Positions 16,323-25,314 of a DNA stretch of 28,664 nt are shown here, in pieces. Origin of the DNA: JBCCJA01 sp039045975 (lineage in GTDB: Bacteria > Planctomycetota > Planctomycetia > Planctomycetales > Planctomycetaceae); assembly GCA_039045975.1 (NCBI GenBank), contig JBCCJA010000052.1, positions 1 through 28,664 on the forward strand. The letters run 5' to 3'. The notes under the pieces are model-generated. The model had not been told where the DNA came from. It ran no database searches and was given only the letters and a program-made list of their open reading frames with translations. Each line of letters starts with the position of its first letter. The stretch's first letter is position 1. The position numbers and the translations under genes were made by a program.

Positions 16323-16407
16323 GTAGGGCAGGCCCCCGCCTGCCGACTTTCCGGTGATCTCGATCGTCACCTACGCTTGAAATGCGGCAGGCGGGGGCCT
16401 GCCCTAC
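16323..16407. repeat. Perfect 22-bp inverted repeat of the GTAGGGCAGGC family
   Basis: The arms at 16323-16344 and 16386-16407 are exact reverse complements, 41 nt apart, and each arm is itself near-palindromic (GTAGGGCAGGC then CCCGCCTGCC). They match the hairpin at 6121-6148. The downstream text TTTCC-TACACGGCCTAG (to 16438) also matches copy 1, and its CTA is the complement of the stop codon of the next minus-strand gene. Confidence 0.87.
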
Positions 16408-16433
16408 GGAATGCCTAACTTTTCCTACACGGC

Positions 16434-17090
16434 CTAGTTCGGCGGAAACAAATCGGCCAGCGTCACCCTGAAGCCGGGTAGCACGTCGCCGCCGTCGAGA
16501 ACTCCGTCGGGTTCGACCCGCGTCGCCTCGTCCGGGGCGGTGTGAACGGTCGCGGTCCGCGTCTGCGGGTCGATGATCCAGACGAGTTCGGTCCCGGCGG
16601 CGAAGTACTCGGCGGTTTTCTTAAGCATCTCGCCCGGCGTGTTGCCGGGCGAAAGGATTTCGATCGCCAGGGCCGGGACGATTTCCGGATAAGCGGCCGT
16701 ATCGAGCACGTCATCCCCGCCGCGATAGAACGCGACGTCGGGTGCCCGCCACGATCCGAGCCCCGGCAGACGCACGAAGCCGTCGCTCGTCAGTAAGAAA
16801 CCGAGTTTCCTCGGCATGACGAAGTTCACGAGCAGGGCGCCGAGGAGCAGGGCGACCTTCGACGATTTCGCGCTCACGGCCTTCTCCACGAGGACCCCGT
16901 CGACCAGCTCGCACAGCGGGCCCTGACGCTCGGCGGCGGTGATGTCGGCCTCGGTCGCCGTGCCCGGGGGCGGCGTCATGCGGATGCGGTTCAGCGGGAC
17001 GGGGCCGACCCGCGCGGCCAACTCCTCCGCGGTCAGCCCCGGCGTCTCGGCCGTGACCGGCGGGACGGCGGGCAGGTCTGTCGTCGCCAT
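16434..17090 (-). CDS. Uma2 family endonuclease-like protein
   Basis: A 218-residue protein of the Uma2/DUF820 family, a PD-(D/E)XK nuclease fold abundant in planctomycetes and cyanobacteria whose natural role is unsettled. Visible motifs are CELVDGVLVEK, the metal-site APDVAFYRGG, ALAIEILSPGNTPGEMLKKT with the catalytic-type E-I-L, and GTELVWIIDPQTRTATV, in the correct order. The start at 17090 (MATTDLP) fits the family; an in-frame ATG at 17129 would add 13 residues. The stop codon TAG is contributed by the end of the adjacent repeat element. There is no partner gene; families of this kind are often multicopy and mobile. Confidence 0.88.
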   Translation of the reverse strand: MATTDLPAVPPVTAETPGLTAEELAARVGPVPLNRIRMTPPPGTATEADITAAERQGPLCELVDGVLVEKAVSAKSSKVALLLGALLVNFVMPRKLGFLLTSDGFVRLPGLGSWRAPDVAFYRGGDDVLDTAAYPEIVPALAIEILSPGNTPGEMLKKTAEYFAAGTELVWIIDPQTRTATVHTAPDEATRVEPDGVLDGGDVLPGFRVTLADLFPPN

Positions 17091-17279
17091 GGCGGTTCTG
17101 CGTGTGGCGGGGTCTCGGGAAACTCTCATAGGCAGTTTATCGCCGCTGTGACGCCTGCGGGGAGGGGCCGGTCGTACGCGTTCGGCCGGTCGGCGAGCCG
17201 GGTCGGGCCGGCGGTCGAAATCCTCGCCCGCGAAGGGTCGGGACGGGCCGATCGGGCTCCCCGAGTCGGGTCGGGGGCA

Positions 17280-17313
17280 AGAGGCTGTCGACCGGAAGTC
17301 GACAACAGCCTCT
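17280..17313. other. Bulged hairpin upstream of a short ORF
   Basis: AGAGGCT (17280-17286) pairs with AGCCTCT (17307-17313) and GTCGAC (17287-17292) pairs with GTCGAC (17298-17303), around a 5-nt loop with a 3-nt bulge. There is no T run on either side. It lies 22 nt before the ATG at 17336 and could be a 5' leader structure of that ORF. Confidence 0.5.
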
Positions 17314-17335
17314 GACGCCGCCCCGGAGTGACCGC

Positions 17336-17542
17336 ATGCCCGTCCGCGCCCGCACCCTCGTCCCGGTCGATCTGTCCCGTCCGGGCACGCTCCCGCCGGC
17401 GGAGGCCGGCTTCGGCCGTGACTACGCCCGCCCGCTGCTGACCCGCCGCGGCTTCGGCCGTGCGGGCGAGGCCTGGCTGACGGGCCGCGCGACGCTGCCG
17501 TCGCGTGTCCCCGCCGCCGGCAGCCTGCGTCCGCCCGGCTGA
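17336..17542 (+). CDS. Possible short Arg-rich protein, lysine-free
   Basis: A 68-residue ORF I do not recognise. In favour: GGAG lies about 5 nt before the ATG, and third codon positions are almost entirely G or C, as in the surrounding genes. It contains an internal repeat, GFGRDYARPLL and GFGRAGEAWL. It has about a dozen arginines and no lysine. Against: no known family, and chance ORFs are common at this GC content. It sits alone in the gap between the Uma2 gene and the next minus-strand gene, behind a hairpin. Otherwise 17091-17627 holds nothing but the terminator at its end. Confidence 0.45.
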   Translation: MPVRARTLVPVDLSRPGTLPPAEAGFGRDYARPLLTRRGFGRAGEAWLTGRATLPSRVPAAGSLRPPG

Positions 17543-17563
17543 CCGGTTTCACCCGGCTTCAGC

Positions 17564-17594
17564 AAAGAAAACGACCGGCGGGATCGCCCGCCGG
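17564..17594 (-). terminator. Terminator for the minus-strand gene ending at 17628
   Basis: Read on the minus strand, CCGGCGGG-CGAT-CCCGCCGG (17594 down to 17575, 8-bp stem) is followed by CGTTTTCTTT, a T-rich tail. It lies about 33 nt after the stop, as expected for intrinsic termination. Confidence 0.7.
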
Positions 17595-17627
17595 CCGTCG
17601 GTCGATTTTGGCGTTTGCGGTCCGCGG

Positions 17628-18821
17628 TCAGTCGACCTGCGGCACTTCGATCACGGTCGGCTGCGGGTCGAGGATCCATCCGTGGCCGCTGTTCCGGCCG
17701 CCACCGCGTGGATCGGGCACGAACTCGCCGGTGACGACCCGTCGGCCGCTGGCGGGGTCGATCTCCGGCTTCAGGCCGAGCCGCTTGGCGAGCTCCGCGA
17801 TCTTTGGGTCGTTGCGGTCGTCGAACGCGCCGACGGTGACGATCGAGTAGTCGGCCTCGTGCCAGGCGTAGGCCGGCAGGCCGAGTTCGCGGGCGAGCTT
17901 CGTTTCACGCAGGGCGCCGGCGAGCGCGACCGCTTCGACTTCCAGCTTCGCCAACTCCGGCAGCCCGCGGCTGCCGCCGCCGAACAGCCCGCGGAGGAAG
18001 GAGACCTGCTGCACGCCGCCGTCGGCCTCCGGCAGGTCGCCCTGTGCGATCTGTGACGAGCCGCGGAAAGTCTTGACGACCAGCGAAAACTTCCCGTCGC
18101 AGTCGGCGAGCGTGTACGGGTTGCGGCCGCGTTCATTCAGACGCGTTACGAGCGGGTCGAGCCGTGACCGCACGGCGGTCGGATCGAGGAGCGGGTTGAT
18201 CGTCAGGAACGCGCCCGACAGCACCGTCGGCTGGCCCTCGGTCCGGCGGATGACGCCGCCGCTGGCGAGCTTCACGAAGCCGTTGCCGAGGTCTTCGCCG
18301 ACGCTGAGGAACGCCGGCTCGAACGTTTCGACCCACGCCAGGGAACGCTGCGCGAGGCCGCAGGGCCCGTCGAGGTCGGCGACGCTGTTCGGCTTCTCGC
18401 CCGCCTGGGCTTTCGTCTTGTAGTTGCCGGCCAGCACGCAGACCTCGCCGAGCTTCGCCCGGTACTGGGCCGGGGAGGCCCCGCCGAGCGAGTCGCCGGC
18501 GGTCGTGTCGACGAACTGTTCGTCCTGCTTGTACGTGTAGGCGGGCAGGCCGGCCTTCCGCAGCTCGAAGACGAGCTCCGCGGCGGCCTGGTCGGGGGTC
18601 AGCCCGGCCTCTTCCGACCCGGCCGGCGGCGTGTTGAACGTCGCGACCATAATCATCCACGGCCCGTGGGCCGTCGTGAGGCGGTACTCTTTGCCGCGGA
18701 TCGCTTCGATCGGGCCGGCCGCCGCCGTCGAAGCGAGCGTGACGTAAACCAGGGCCGACGCGGTCGCGGCGGCGAACACGGTGCGGATCGACGGGCGGGA
18801 CACGGCGGAACTCCGTTTCAC
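17628..18821 (-). CDS. Secreted protein with two SPOR-like segments, unknown function
   Basis: A 397-residue exported protein. A signal peptide spans residues 1-35 (charged start, hydrophobic Ala/Val core, ASTAAAG). The segment from about 50 to 110, GPWMIMVATFNTPP followed by a helix and LRKAGLPAYTYKQDE, has the strand-helix-strand look of SPOR peptidoglycan-binding domains. A second similar set is FSLVVKTF (about 245), an Ala/Leu helix, then LGLPAYAWHEADYSIVTVGAF (to about 335). Two cysteines occur in the middle. The C-terminus ends in a Gly/Arg-rich loop. If the SPOR reading is right it would bind glycan or a cell-envelope partner; this is inference. The start is GTG, since no ATG fits before the signal peptide. 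It is transcribed divergently from the second sulfatase. Confidence 0.75.
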   Translation of the reverse strand: MKRSSAVSRPSIRTVFAAATASALVYVTLASTAAAGPIEAIRGKEYRLTTAHGPWMIMVATFNTPPAGSEEAGLTPDQAAAELVFELRKAGLPAYTYKQDEQFVDTTAGDSLGGASPAQYRAKLGEVCVLAGNYKTKAQAGEKPNSVADLDGPCGLAQRSLAWVETFEPAFLSVGEDLGNGFVKLASGGVIRRTEGQPTVLSGAFLTINPLLDPTAVRSRLDPLVTRLNERGRNPYTLADCDGKFSLVVKTFRGSSQIAQGDLPEADGGVQQVSFLRGLFGGGSRGLPELAKLEVEAVALAGALRETKLARELGLPAYAWHEADYSIVTVGAFDDRNDPKIAELAKRLGLKPEIDPASGRRVVTGEFVPDPRGGGRNSGHGWILDPQPTVIEVPQVD

Positions 18822-18970
18822 GAATCACCGCCGGCCGGGGGCGTCGTGCCCCCTGCGGATCAGGCCGTGCGGTTCGACTGGGACTCGTCCGACGATGTAG
18901 ATTTTGCACACTCGGCGCGCCAAGGGCTGTTTCGCCCGCGACCGAACCACACGTCCGCGAGGTGACCCCG

Positions 18971-20482
<1,512 letters not shown>

Positions 20483-20512
20483 CGTTTGGTCCCGCCGGCG
20501 GCGGGCGGCTTG

Positions 20513-21085
20513 TCAGGGCGATCCCGCCTCTGGCGACGACCGGCGTGCGATCGCATAGATGACGATCGCCGCGTGCAACACGACAATTAATCCGGTCCCG
20601 ACGGCGTGTTGGGCCACGTCGGCATCGATCAGGACCAGCCCCACGATGCCGGCCGGAATTAATAAGCCGACCGCGGTGCCGAGGCCCGGGTTGTAACACC
20701 GCAATGCGAACGCCTGGGCGACGTGGATGATCCCGTTCAGTAACGATAAATAAATCGCGGCCAAACCCCAGCCGGCCCCGAGGCCCCTTGCCGCGACGAA
20801 CGCGACGGCGATCAGCAGCCAGACGCCGAAAATGTTAATCACGAAGATCGCCGTCTGCGGCAACACCGTCCTGCCGCCGCCGAGCCTCGCGTCGAGGAAG
20901 CGGGCGAACCGGTCGTCGTCGTGCTCCTCGTATTGATGGACCAGGTAGATCGGCAACTGGGCCAGCACGACCAGTTCCGCCTCCGAGACGGTGCCCGACA
21001 TCGCATACAGCAGGCACACGAACGCCGGCACGAAGGCGACGCCGCCATAAACCCAATTGCGTGTCAGCCGGTCGAAAGCGGTCAC
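20513..21085 (-). CDS. HXXEE domain membrane protein
   Basis: A 190-residue integral membrane protein with about five helices. The segment LPIYLVHQYEEHDDDRFARF at residues 44-63 carries HQYEE (His50, Glu53, Glu54), the signature of the HXXEE family, followed by hydrophobic helices with an N-G-I-I-H-V-A-Q-A motif. Such conserved polar residues within the membrane suggest a metal-dependent intramembrane activity, but none is established to my knowledge. It begins 10 nt after the DUF4870 gene on the same strand, so it is probably the last gene of a three-gene transcript. It ends convergently with the second sulfatase (30-nt gap). Confidence 0.82.
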   Translation of the reverse strand: MTAFDRLTRNWVYGGVAFVPAFVCLLYAMSGTVSEAELVVLAQLPIYLVHQYEEHDDDRFARFLDARLGGGRTVLPQTAIFVINIFGVWLLIAVAFVAARGLGAGWGLAAIYLSLLNGIIHVAQAFALRCYNPGLGTAVGLLIPAGIVGLVLIDADVAQHAVGTGLIVVLHAAIVIYAIARRSSPEAGSP

Positions 21086-21095
21086 GGCGTCTTGC

Positions 21096-21446
21096 CTACT
21101 TCAAGAAAGTGATCGTCAGTGGATACCGCCACAGCTCGCCGTTGTTGGCTTTGATCCCGCCGACGATCGGAAAGACAACCGACAGCAGGCCGAGGACCAC
21201 GAGCAGCGGGATGCCGATCAGCACGAACACCAGCAGCCCCGCGACGACCGAATAGATCAGCCACGACAGCAGCCAGTTCGCCACCATCCGCCCGTGGGCG
21301 TCGGTGCCCGGGAGGCTCTCACGTCGCACCTGCCAGAGCACGACCGGCAACACGAACCCGAGCCCGGCGGTCACGACCGAGCTCAGGGTCGATAAGTGAA
21401 TCAGCATCGCCCAGTTGCGGGTGTCGCGGTCGTCGAACGTGTCCAT
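21096..21446 (-). CDS. DUF4870 (Tic20-like) membrane protein
   Basis: A 116-residue protein with three to four membrane helices: a conserved RNWAMLIHLSTLSSVV opening, a GFVLPVVLWQVRRES loop, ANWLLSWLIYSVVAGLLVFVLIGIPLLV and a final helix with FPIVGGIKANNGE. This is the DUF4870 pattern; members occur in many bacteria and the function is unknown. The ATG at 21446 is chosen because a full GGAGGA lies 7 nt upstream; the GTG at 21461 overlaps that site and is rejected. It sits 33 nt after the PH-domain gene and 10 nt before the HXXEE gene. Confidence 0.88.
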   Translation of the reverse strand: MDTFDDRDTRNWAMLIHLSTLSSVVTAGLGFVLPVVLWQVRRESLPGTDAHGRMVANWLLSWLIYSVVAGLLVFVLIGIPLLVVLGLLSVVFPIVGGIKANNGELWRYPLTITFLK

Positions 21447-21453
21447 TAGAGAG

Positions 21454-21459
21454 TCCTCC
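21454..21459 (-). promoter_or_regulatory. Consensus Shine-Dalgarno GGAGGA of the DUF4870 gene
   Basis: GGAGGA on the minus strand, 7 nt before the ATG at 21446. It is the best ribosome-binding site in a window where most genes lack one, and it decides the start of this gene. Confidence 0.72.
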
Positions 21460-21479
21460 ACGTCAGGTTCGGAACGAGT

Positions 21480-22058
21480 TTACCGCGATCCGTCCTCGCG
21501 ACGTTCGCCCCCGTCGGCCGACGCGGCGATCTGTTCGAGCCGGCCGTCGATCCGCGTCAGCGTCGTCAGGATCTCGGCGAGCAACGCCCGGTCGGCCGGG
21601 CCCGGGTCGGCGGCGGGGCCGGGCAGGGCGGGGGCGCCCGGCGCGGCGTCCCGTTGCGTCAGGACCGCCTCGCGGAACGCCGGCGCGTCGACGACGCCGA
21701 CGAGCGTCACCAACGCCCCCGGGCCCGACGCGCCGGCCGTCTCGACCGTCAGTTGCTCGATGCCGAAATGCCGCATCACCGGGCCCTGCGACATGCCGAG
21801 GTCGGTGATCTTCTCCAGCGGGATCGTCTTCTCGGTCCGGAACCAGATCCCCTTGTTGACGAGCAGTTCTCGCTCGGTCAGCACGCACTCGCACGAGGCG
21901 AGGTACCGCCGCGTCACCGCCAGCCCGAGCGGGATCCACAGCAGCAACAGCGGGATCCCGAAGATCGTGGCCGCCAGGATCAACGACCCGGTCAGCAGCC
22001 AATAGTCGCACGTCTGCGGGTGAAACTCGGCCCGGAGGACTTCTCGGCTGCGTGTCAT
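21480..22058 (-). CDS. Bacterial PH domain (YdbS/YdbT-like) membrane protein
   Basis: A 192-residue protein. Two adjacent membrane helices (about residues 20-50, WLLTGSLILAATIFGIPLLL onwards) precede a bacterial PH domain of the YdbS/YdbT type. The domain is marked by TRRYLASCECVLTERELLVN, RTEKTIPLEKITDLGMSQGP and FGIEQLTVETAG (about 50-125). A Pro/Ala-rich linker and a C-terminal helix with regular hydrophobic spacing (LLAEILTTLTRIDGRLEQI) end the protein. Start at the ATG at 22058; the longer frame to 22091 lacks family support. It is the first gene of the PH / DUF4870 / HXXEE run, and such PH proteins are commonly found next to DUF4870 genes. Function unknown, probably membrane-envelope related. 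Confidence 0.83.
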   Translation of the reverse strand: MTRSREVLRAEFHPQTCDYWLLTGSLILAATIFGIPLLLLWIPLGLAVTRRYLASCECVLTERELLVNKGIWFRTEKTIPLEKITDLGMSQGPVMRHFGIEQLTVETAGASGPGALVTLVGVVDAPAFREAVLTQRDAAPGAPALPGPAADPGPADRALLAEILTTLTRIDGRLEQIAASADGGERREDGSR

Positions 22059-22225
22059 GGCGGGCTCTGTCGTCGCGGCGTTATCTCGCAAAACTCAACC
22101 AGCCTTGCCGCGTCAGCGGCGAGGGCCTGTCGACGGACGACCGATCAACAAATCGGTCCGCTCTTCCGGTCCGACGCCGCGAGTTCCGTGACCAATCCGA
22201 TTAACGCACCTCACGACTCGCCGGA

Positions 22226-22942
22226 TCACGCCTCCCGCTGCATCTCGGTCAGCCCGGCACACCCCGCGGCCGCCAAGTCGAGCAGGCGGTCGAGCGTCGC
22301 CCGGTCGAACGGCTCGCCCTCGGCCGTGCCCTGGACCTCGACGAACTTTCCGGAGCCGGTCATCACGACGTTCAGGTCGACCTCGGCCGTGCTGTCTTCC
22401 GGGTAGTCGAGGTCGCAGACCGCGGTCGGCCCGTCGCCGGCGAGGTCGACGACGCCGACGCTGACGGCCGCGACCGAGTCCTTCAGGATCGGCCCGCCCG
22501 TCGCCGATTCGACGCCCTGGAGGGCGTCCTTGAGCGCCAGGAACCCGCCGGTGATCGACGTCGTGCGTGTCCCGCCGTCGGCGCGGACGACGTCGCAGTC
22601 GATCGTCACGGTCCGACCGCCGAGGGCGGCGAAGTCGACGACCGACCGCAGCGACCGGCCGATCAGCCGTTGGATCTCGGTCGACCGCCCGTCGGCCCGC
22701 CGGCTCTTCCGCGGCGCCGTCGAGCCGGGCAGCATCGAATACTCGGCGGTGACCCACCCGAGCTGCGGCTCCCCCTCGCCCGCCCGCCGCCACGGCGGGA
22801 CCGACTCGTCGAGCGACGCCGTGCACAGCACCGTCGTCTGCCCACAAGAAATGAGCACCGACCCGGCCGCGGCCGACTCGAACGGGCGTTGCAGCGTGAC
22901 GGGCCGGAGTTCGTCGGGACGGCGGGAATCGTGTCGCGGCAT
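22226..22942 (-). CDS. rph: Ribonuclease PH
   Basis: RNase PH is a phosphate-dependent 3'-exonuclease that trims tRNA precursors. The protein is 238 residues from the ATG at 22942, the standard size. Motifs are RPDELRPVTLQ at the start, GSVLISCGQTTVLCTASL, EYSMLPGSTAPRKSR, RADGGTRTTSITGGFLAL and TGSGKFVEVQGTAEGEPF. The frame extends 17 residues upstream to 22993, but the family begins at MPRHDSRRPDE. A 167-nt gap separates it from the PH-domain gene downstream, so the two are probably not strictly co-transcribed. The gene is complete, with no missing key residue. Confidence 0.96.
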   Translation of the reverse strand: MPRHDSRRPDELRPVTLQRPFESAAAGSVLISCGQTTVLCTASLDESVPPWRRAGEGEPQLGWVTAEYSMLPGSTAPRKSRRADGRSTEIQRLIGRSLRSVVDFAALGGRTVTIDCDVVRADGGTRTTSITGGFLALKDALQGVESATGGPILKDSVAAVSVGVVDLAGDGPTAVCDLDYPEDSTAEVDLNVVMTGSGKFVEVQGTAEGEPFDRATLDRLLDLAAAGCAGLTEMQREA

Positions 22943-23009
22943 CGAACGGTTCCGAAAAGACGGGCGAGACGGGCCTCTAAGGCGTTTTGCCATGTTGAAA
23001 AGTCACACA

Positions 23010-23080
23010 AGCCCTCGGCGCCAGCCGTGGAGGACGTAGGTGAGTCGTCCGTACATCCTCCACGGCTGGCGCCGAGGGCT
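23010..23080. repeat. 25-bp perfect inverted repeat, AGCCCTCGGCGCCAGCCGTG family
   Basis: The arms at 23010-23034 and 23056-23080 are exact reverse complements, extended by 3 bp after one mismatch, around a loop of about 15-21 nt. They sit between rph and the divergent potassium channel gene. There is no T run on either side, so a terminator is unlikely. The rest of 22943-23280 shows no gene; the promoters of both neighbours must lie here. Confidence 0.88.
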
Positions 23081-23280
23081 CGTTTCAGGACTGTTTTCGA
23101 CACGGCAAAAGCGTTTCAAAACCGGGCTGCGAGAATGAATTCACACGCAAAAGGTCGGGATCGGATTCGCCACAGAGGGTTTTGAAACTGCGTGTAGGTG
23201 TAGCCGTCCCGTCGGCTGCCGTCTGCCGAACCGACCGCTTCGCTGTTTCCCGAGAGACCGTTCGTCGATACACCGTCTCC

Positions 23281-24351
23281 ATGGATTCCTCGACGCGCAA
23301 CATCCTGACCGGCGGGCTGCTGTTCCTGCTGTTCTGCGTGATCGGGGTCGAGGTCTACATGACCTTCGGCGGGCTGACCCTGCTGGAGGCGCTCTACACC
23401 GTTGCGATCACGATCTCGACGGTCGGCTACGGACTGCACCCGAACATCGAGTCCGACCCGTCGTTGATGCTCTTCACGAGCCTCTTCTGCGTGGTCAATG
23501 TGGTCGCCTCGGCGTACGTGGTGGTCGGGATGGTGCAGCTGCTCGCCGCCGGCGAGCTCAACCGCGTTCTGGGGGCGAGGCGGATGACGCAGGGGATCAG
23601 CAAGCTCGACGGGCACACCGTCGTCTGCGGCTACGGCCGCGTCGGCCAGATATTGGCCCACGACCTCGCGAAGGCCGGCATGCCGTTCGTGATCATCGAT
23701 ACGAACCAGGACCGGCTGCACGACGCGGAAGGGGACGGCTACTTCGTCGTCGCCGGCAGCGCGATCGAGGAGGACACGCTCCAGGCGGCCGGGATCGAAC
23801 GGGCCAAGACCGCCGCCGTCGTCATGTCCGACGACACGGCGAACGTCTTCGTCACCCTCACCGTCCGCGACCTCAACCCGCTCTGCGAGATCATCGCCCG
23901 GGCCGAGCAGCCCTCGACCGAGGTGAAGCTGCTCCGCTCCGGCGCCCGACGCGTCGTCCTGCCGGCCCAGATCGGCGCCGACCGCATCGCCGCGCTGATC
24001 ACCCACCCGTCCGCCGAGGAGGTCCTCGTCGACGAGGGCTCCGTGCAGGAGTTCAACAGCCTGCTCGGTACGATCGGCATGTCGATGACCGAGCTGCCGA
24101 TCGCCGAAGGCTCCGAATTCGACGGCAAGACGCTGCAGGACGTCGAGGTCGCCGGCGGCGTCGGGTTCCTCGTCGTCGCGCTCCACAAAGACAGCGGCGC
24201 GATGTACCGCAAGCCGCCCGCGTCGACCCGGCTCGAAGCGGGCGACCGCCTGATCGTGCTCGGGTACGACGCCGAACTGCCGCGGCTGACCCGGCGGGCC
24301 GCGACCGACCACAAGATCAAATACCGCGGCGCGACCGTCGACGGGTCCTGA
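23281..24351 (+). CDS. Two-helix potassium channel with RCK (TrkA-type) domains
   Basis: A 356-residue ion channel subunit. The first membrane helix (about residues 8-28) and second (64-88) flank the pore loop with ISTVGYG, where TVGYG at 47-51 is the potassium selectivity filter. After the second helix comes an RCK/TrkA-N domain: VVCGYGRVGQ (GxGxxG at 117-122), then FVIIDTNQDR with the acidic residue that binds the nucleotide ribose. A TrkA-C domain (about 255-335) follows, with FDGKTLQDV and RLEAGDRLIVLGYD. This is the MthK-like layout, normally a tetramer gated by a cytoplasmic ligand such as Ca2+ or nucleotide. It begins at an ATG, 200 nt after the repeat hairpin. It appears to be a single-gene unit. 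Confidence 0.94.
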   Translation: MDSSTRNILTGGLLFLLFCVIGVEVYMTFGGLTLLEALYTVAITISTVGYGLHPNIESDPSLMLFTSLFCVVNVVASAYVVVGMVQLLAAGELNRVLGARRMTQGISKLDGHTVVCGYGRVGQILAHDLAKAGMPFVIIDTNQDRLHDAEGDGYFVVAGSAIEEDTLQAAGIERAKTAAVVMSDDTANVFVTLTVRDLNPLCEIIARAEQPSTEVKLLRSGARRVVLPAQIGADRIAALITHPSAEEVLVDEGSVQEFNSLLGTIGMSMTELPIAEGSEFDGKTLQDVEVAGGVGFLVVALHKDSGAMYRKPPASTRLEAGDRLIVLGYDAELPRLTRRAATDHKIKYRGATVDGS

Positions 24352-24437
24352 CCACGTCCGCCCGGCCGCGGGCTCGCGACGCCGGGCCGGTCACGGCTAC
24401 CCTTACCGTGTCACGCAGACCTTACGGAAAGCCTCGC

Positions 24438-25199
24438 ATGCCCCGGTCGTACCGTCGTTTCGCAAGTCGTCTGGCCGTCGTCGCGGCGGTGATCTCCGCG
24501 ACCGGGTGTATCTCCGAACCGGGCGAGACCGAAGCGGTCGCCCAGTCGCCCGTCACGCAACCGCCCGTCGCCCCACCGGTCCGCGACGAGGCCTCGCAGC
24601 CCTATCCGCCGGCCCCGCCGAACCTCGCGACCGCCCCGGCCACGCCGCCCGAAGGGCCCGGGCTGTACGAAGTCTCGTTCGAGACGACGAAGGGCACGGT
24701 CGTCGTCGAGGTCCACCGCGACTGGGCCCCGAACGGGGCCGATCACTTCTACGACCTCGTCACCCGCGGATTCTACAACGACGTCAAATTCTTCCGCGTC
24801 GTGCCGAACTTCATGGTCCAGTTCGGCATCAACGGCAACCCGAACGTCTCGTCCGTTTGGTCCGAGGCGACGCTGATCGACGACCCGGTCCGCAAGTCGA
24901 ACAAGCGGGGCTACATCACGTACGCGAAGACCGGCCGGCCCAACAGCCGGTCGACACAGGTCTTCATCAACTTCACGAGCAACGCCTTCTTGGACTCCCA
25001 AGGCTTCGCCCCGTTCGGCGAAGTCATCAAGGGCATGGACGTCGTCGACAGCCTCGAAAGCCGCTACAACGAGCAGCCGAGCCAGCGTCAGTTCGACATC
25101 CAGACCAAGGGCAACAAGTTCCTCGACGCGGCGTTCCCCGGGCTCGATCACATCGTCTCGGCGACGGTGACTTCGGTCGACGGCAGGCCGGTCGAATAA
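24438..25199 (+). CDS. Peptidyl-prolyl cis-trans isomerase, cyclophilin type, lipoprotein
   Basis: A 253-residue exported folding catalyst. The N-terminus MPRSYRRFASRLAVVAAVIS ends in a lipobox, SATGC, so the mature protein is expected to be lipid-anchored. A proline-rich linker (about residues 35-75) precedes the cyclophilin domain: FETTKGTVVVEVHRDWAPNG, FYDLVTRGFYNDVKFFRVVP, FMVQFG and QVFINFTSNAFLDSQGFAPF. The active-site Arg, Phe and Gln in the FFRV...FMVQ region are present. The ATG at 24438, preceded by GGAAAG, is preferred over the GTG at 24408. Its likely role is folding of envelope proteins. Confidence 0.93.
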   Translation: MPRSYRRFASRLAVVAAVISATGCISEPGETEAVAQSPVTQPPVAPPVRDEASQPYPPAPPNLATAPATPPEGPGLYEVSFETTKGTVVVEVHRDWAPNGADHFYDLVTRGFYNDVKFFRVVPNFMVQFGINGNPNVSSVWSEATLIDDPVRKSNKRGYITYAKTGRPNSRSTQVFINFTSNAFLDSQGFAPFGEVIKGMDVVDSLESRYNEQPSQRQFDIQTKGNKFLDAAFPGLDHIVSATVTSVDGRPVE

Positions 25200-25314
25200 C
25201 GGTCGCCCCGTCCGACCCTGATCGCGGGTTTCCGAACTCACCCCTCGACGCCACGGTCGGCAGCCTGTCAGGATTCCGGTAAGAATTTAGCGGTCGGTCA
25301 CAGGGAGGGACGTG

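Noticed and set aside
20491..20505. CCCGCC / GGCGGG palindrome between the second sulfatase and the HXXEE gene
   Set aside because: The loop is too small for the full stem and there is no T tail in either direction. Such palindromes are common by chance at this GC content.
22139..22158. Small hairpin (GACCGAT / ATCGGTC) after rph as a terminator
   Set aside because: The stem is only 7 bp and there is no T run on the minus strand.
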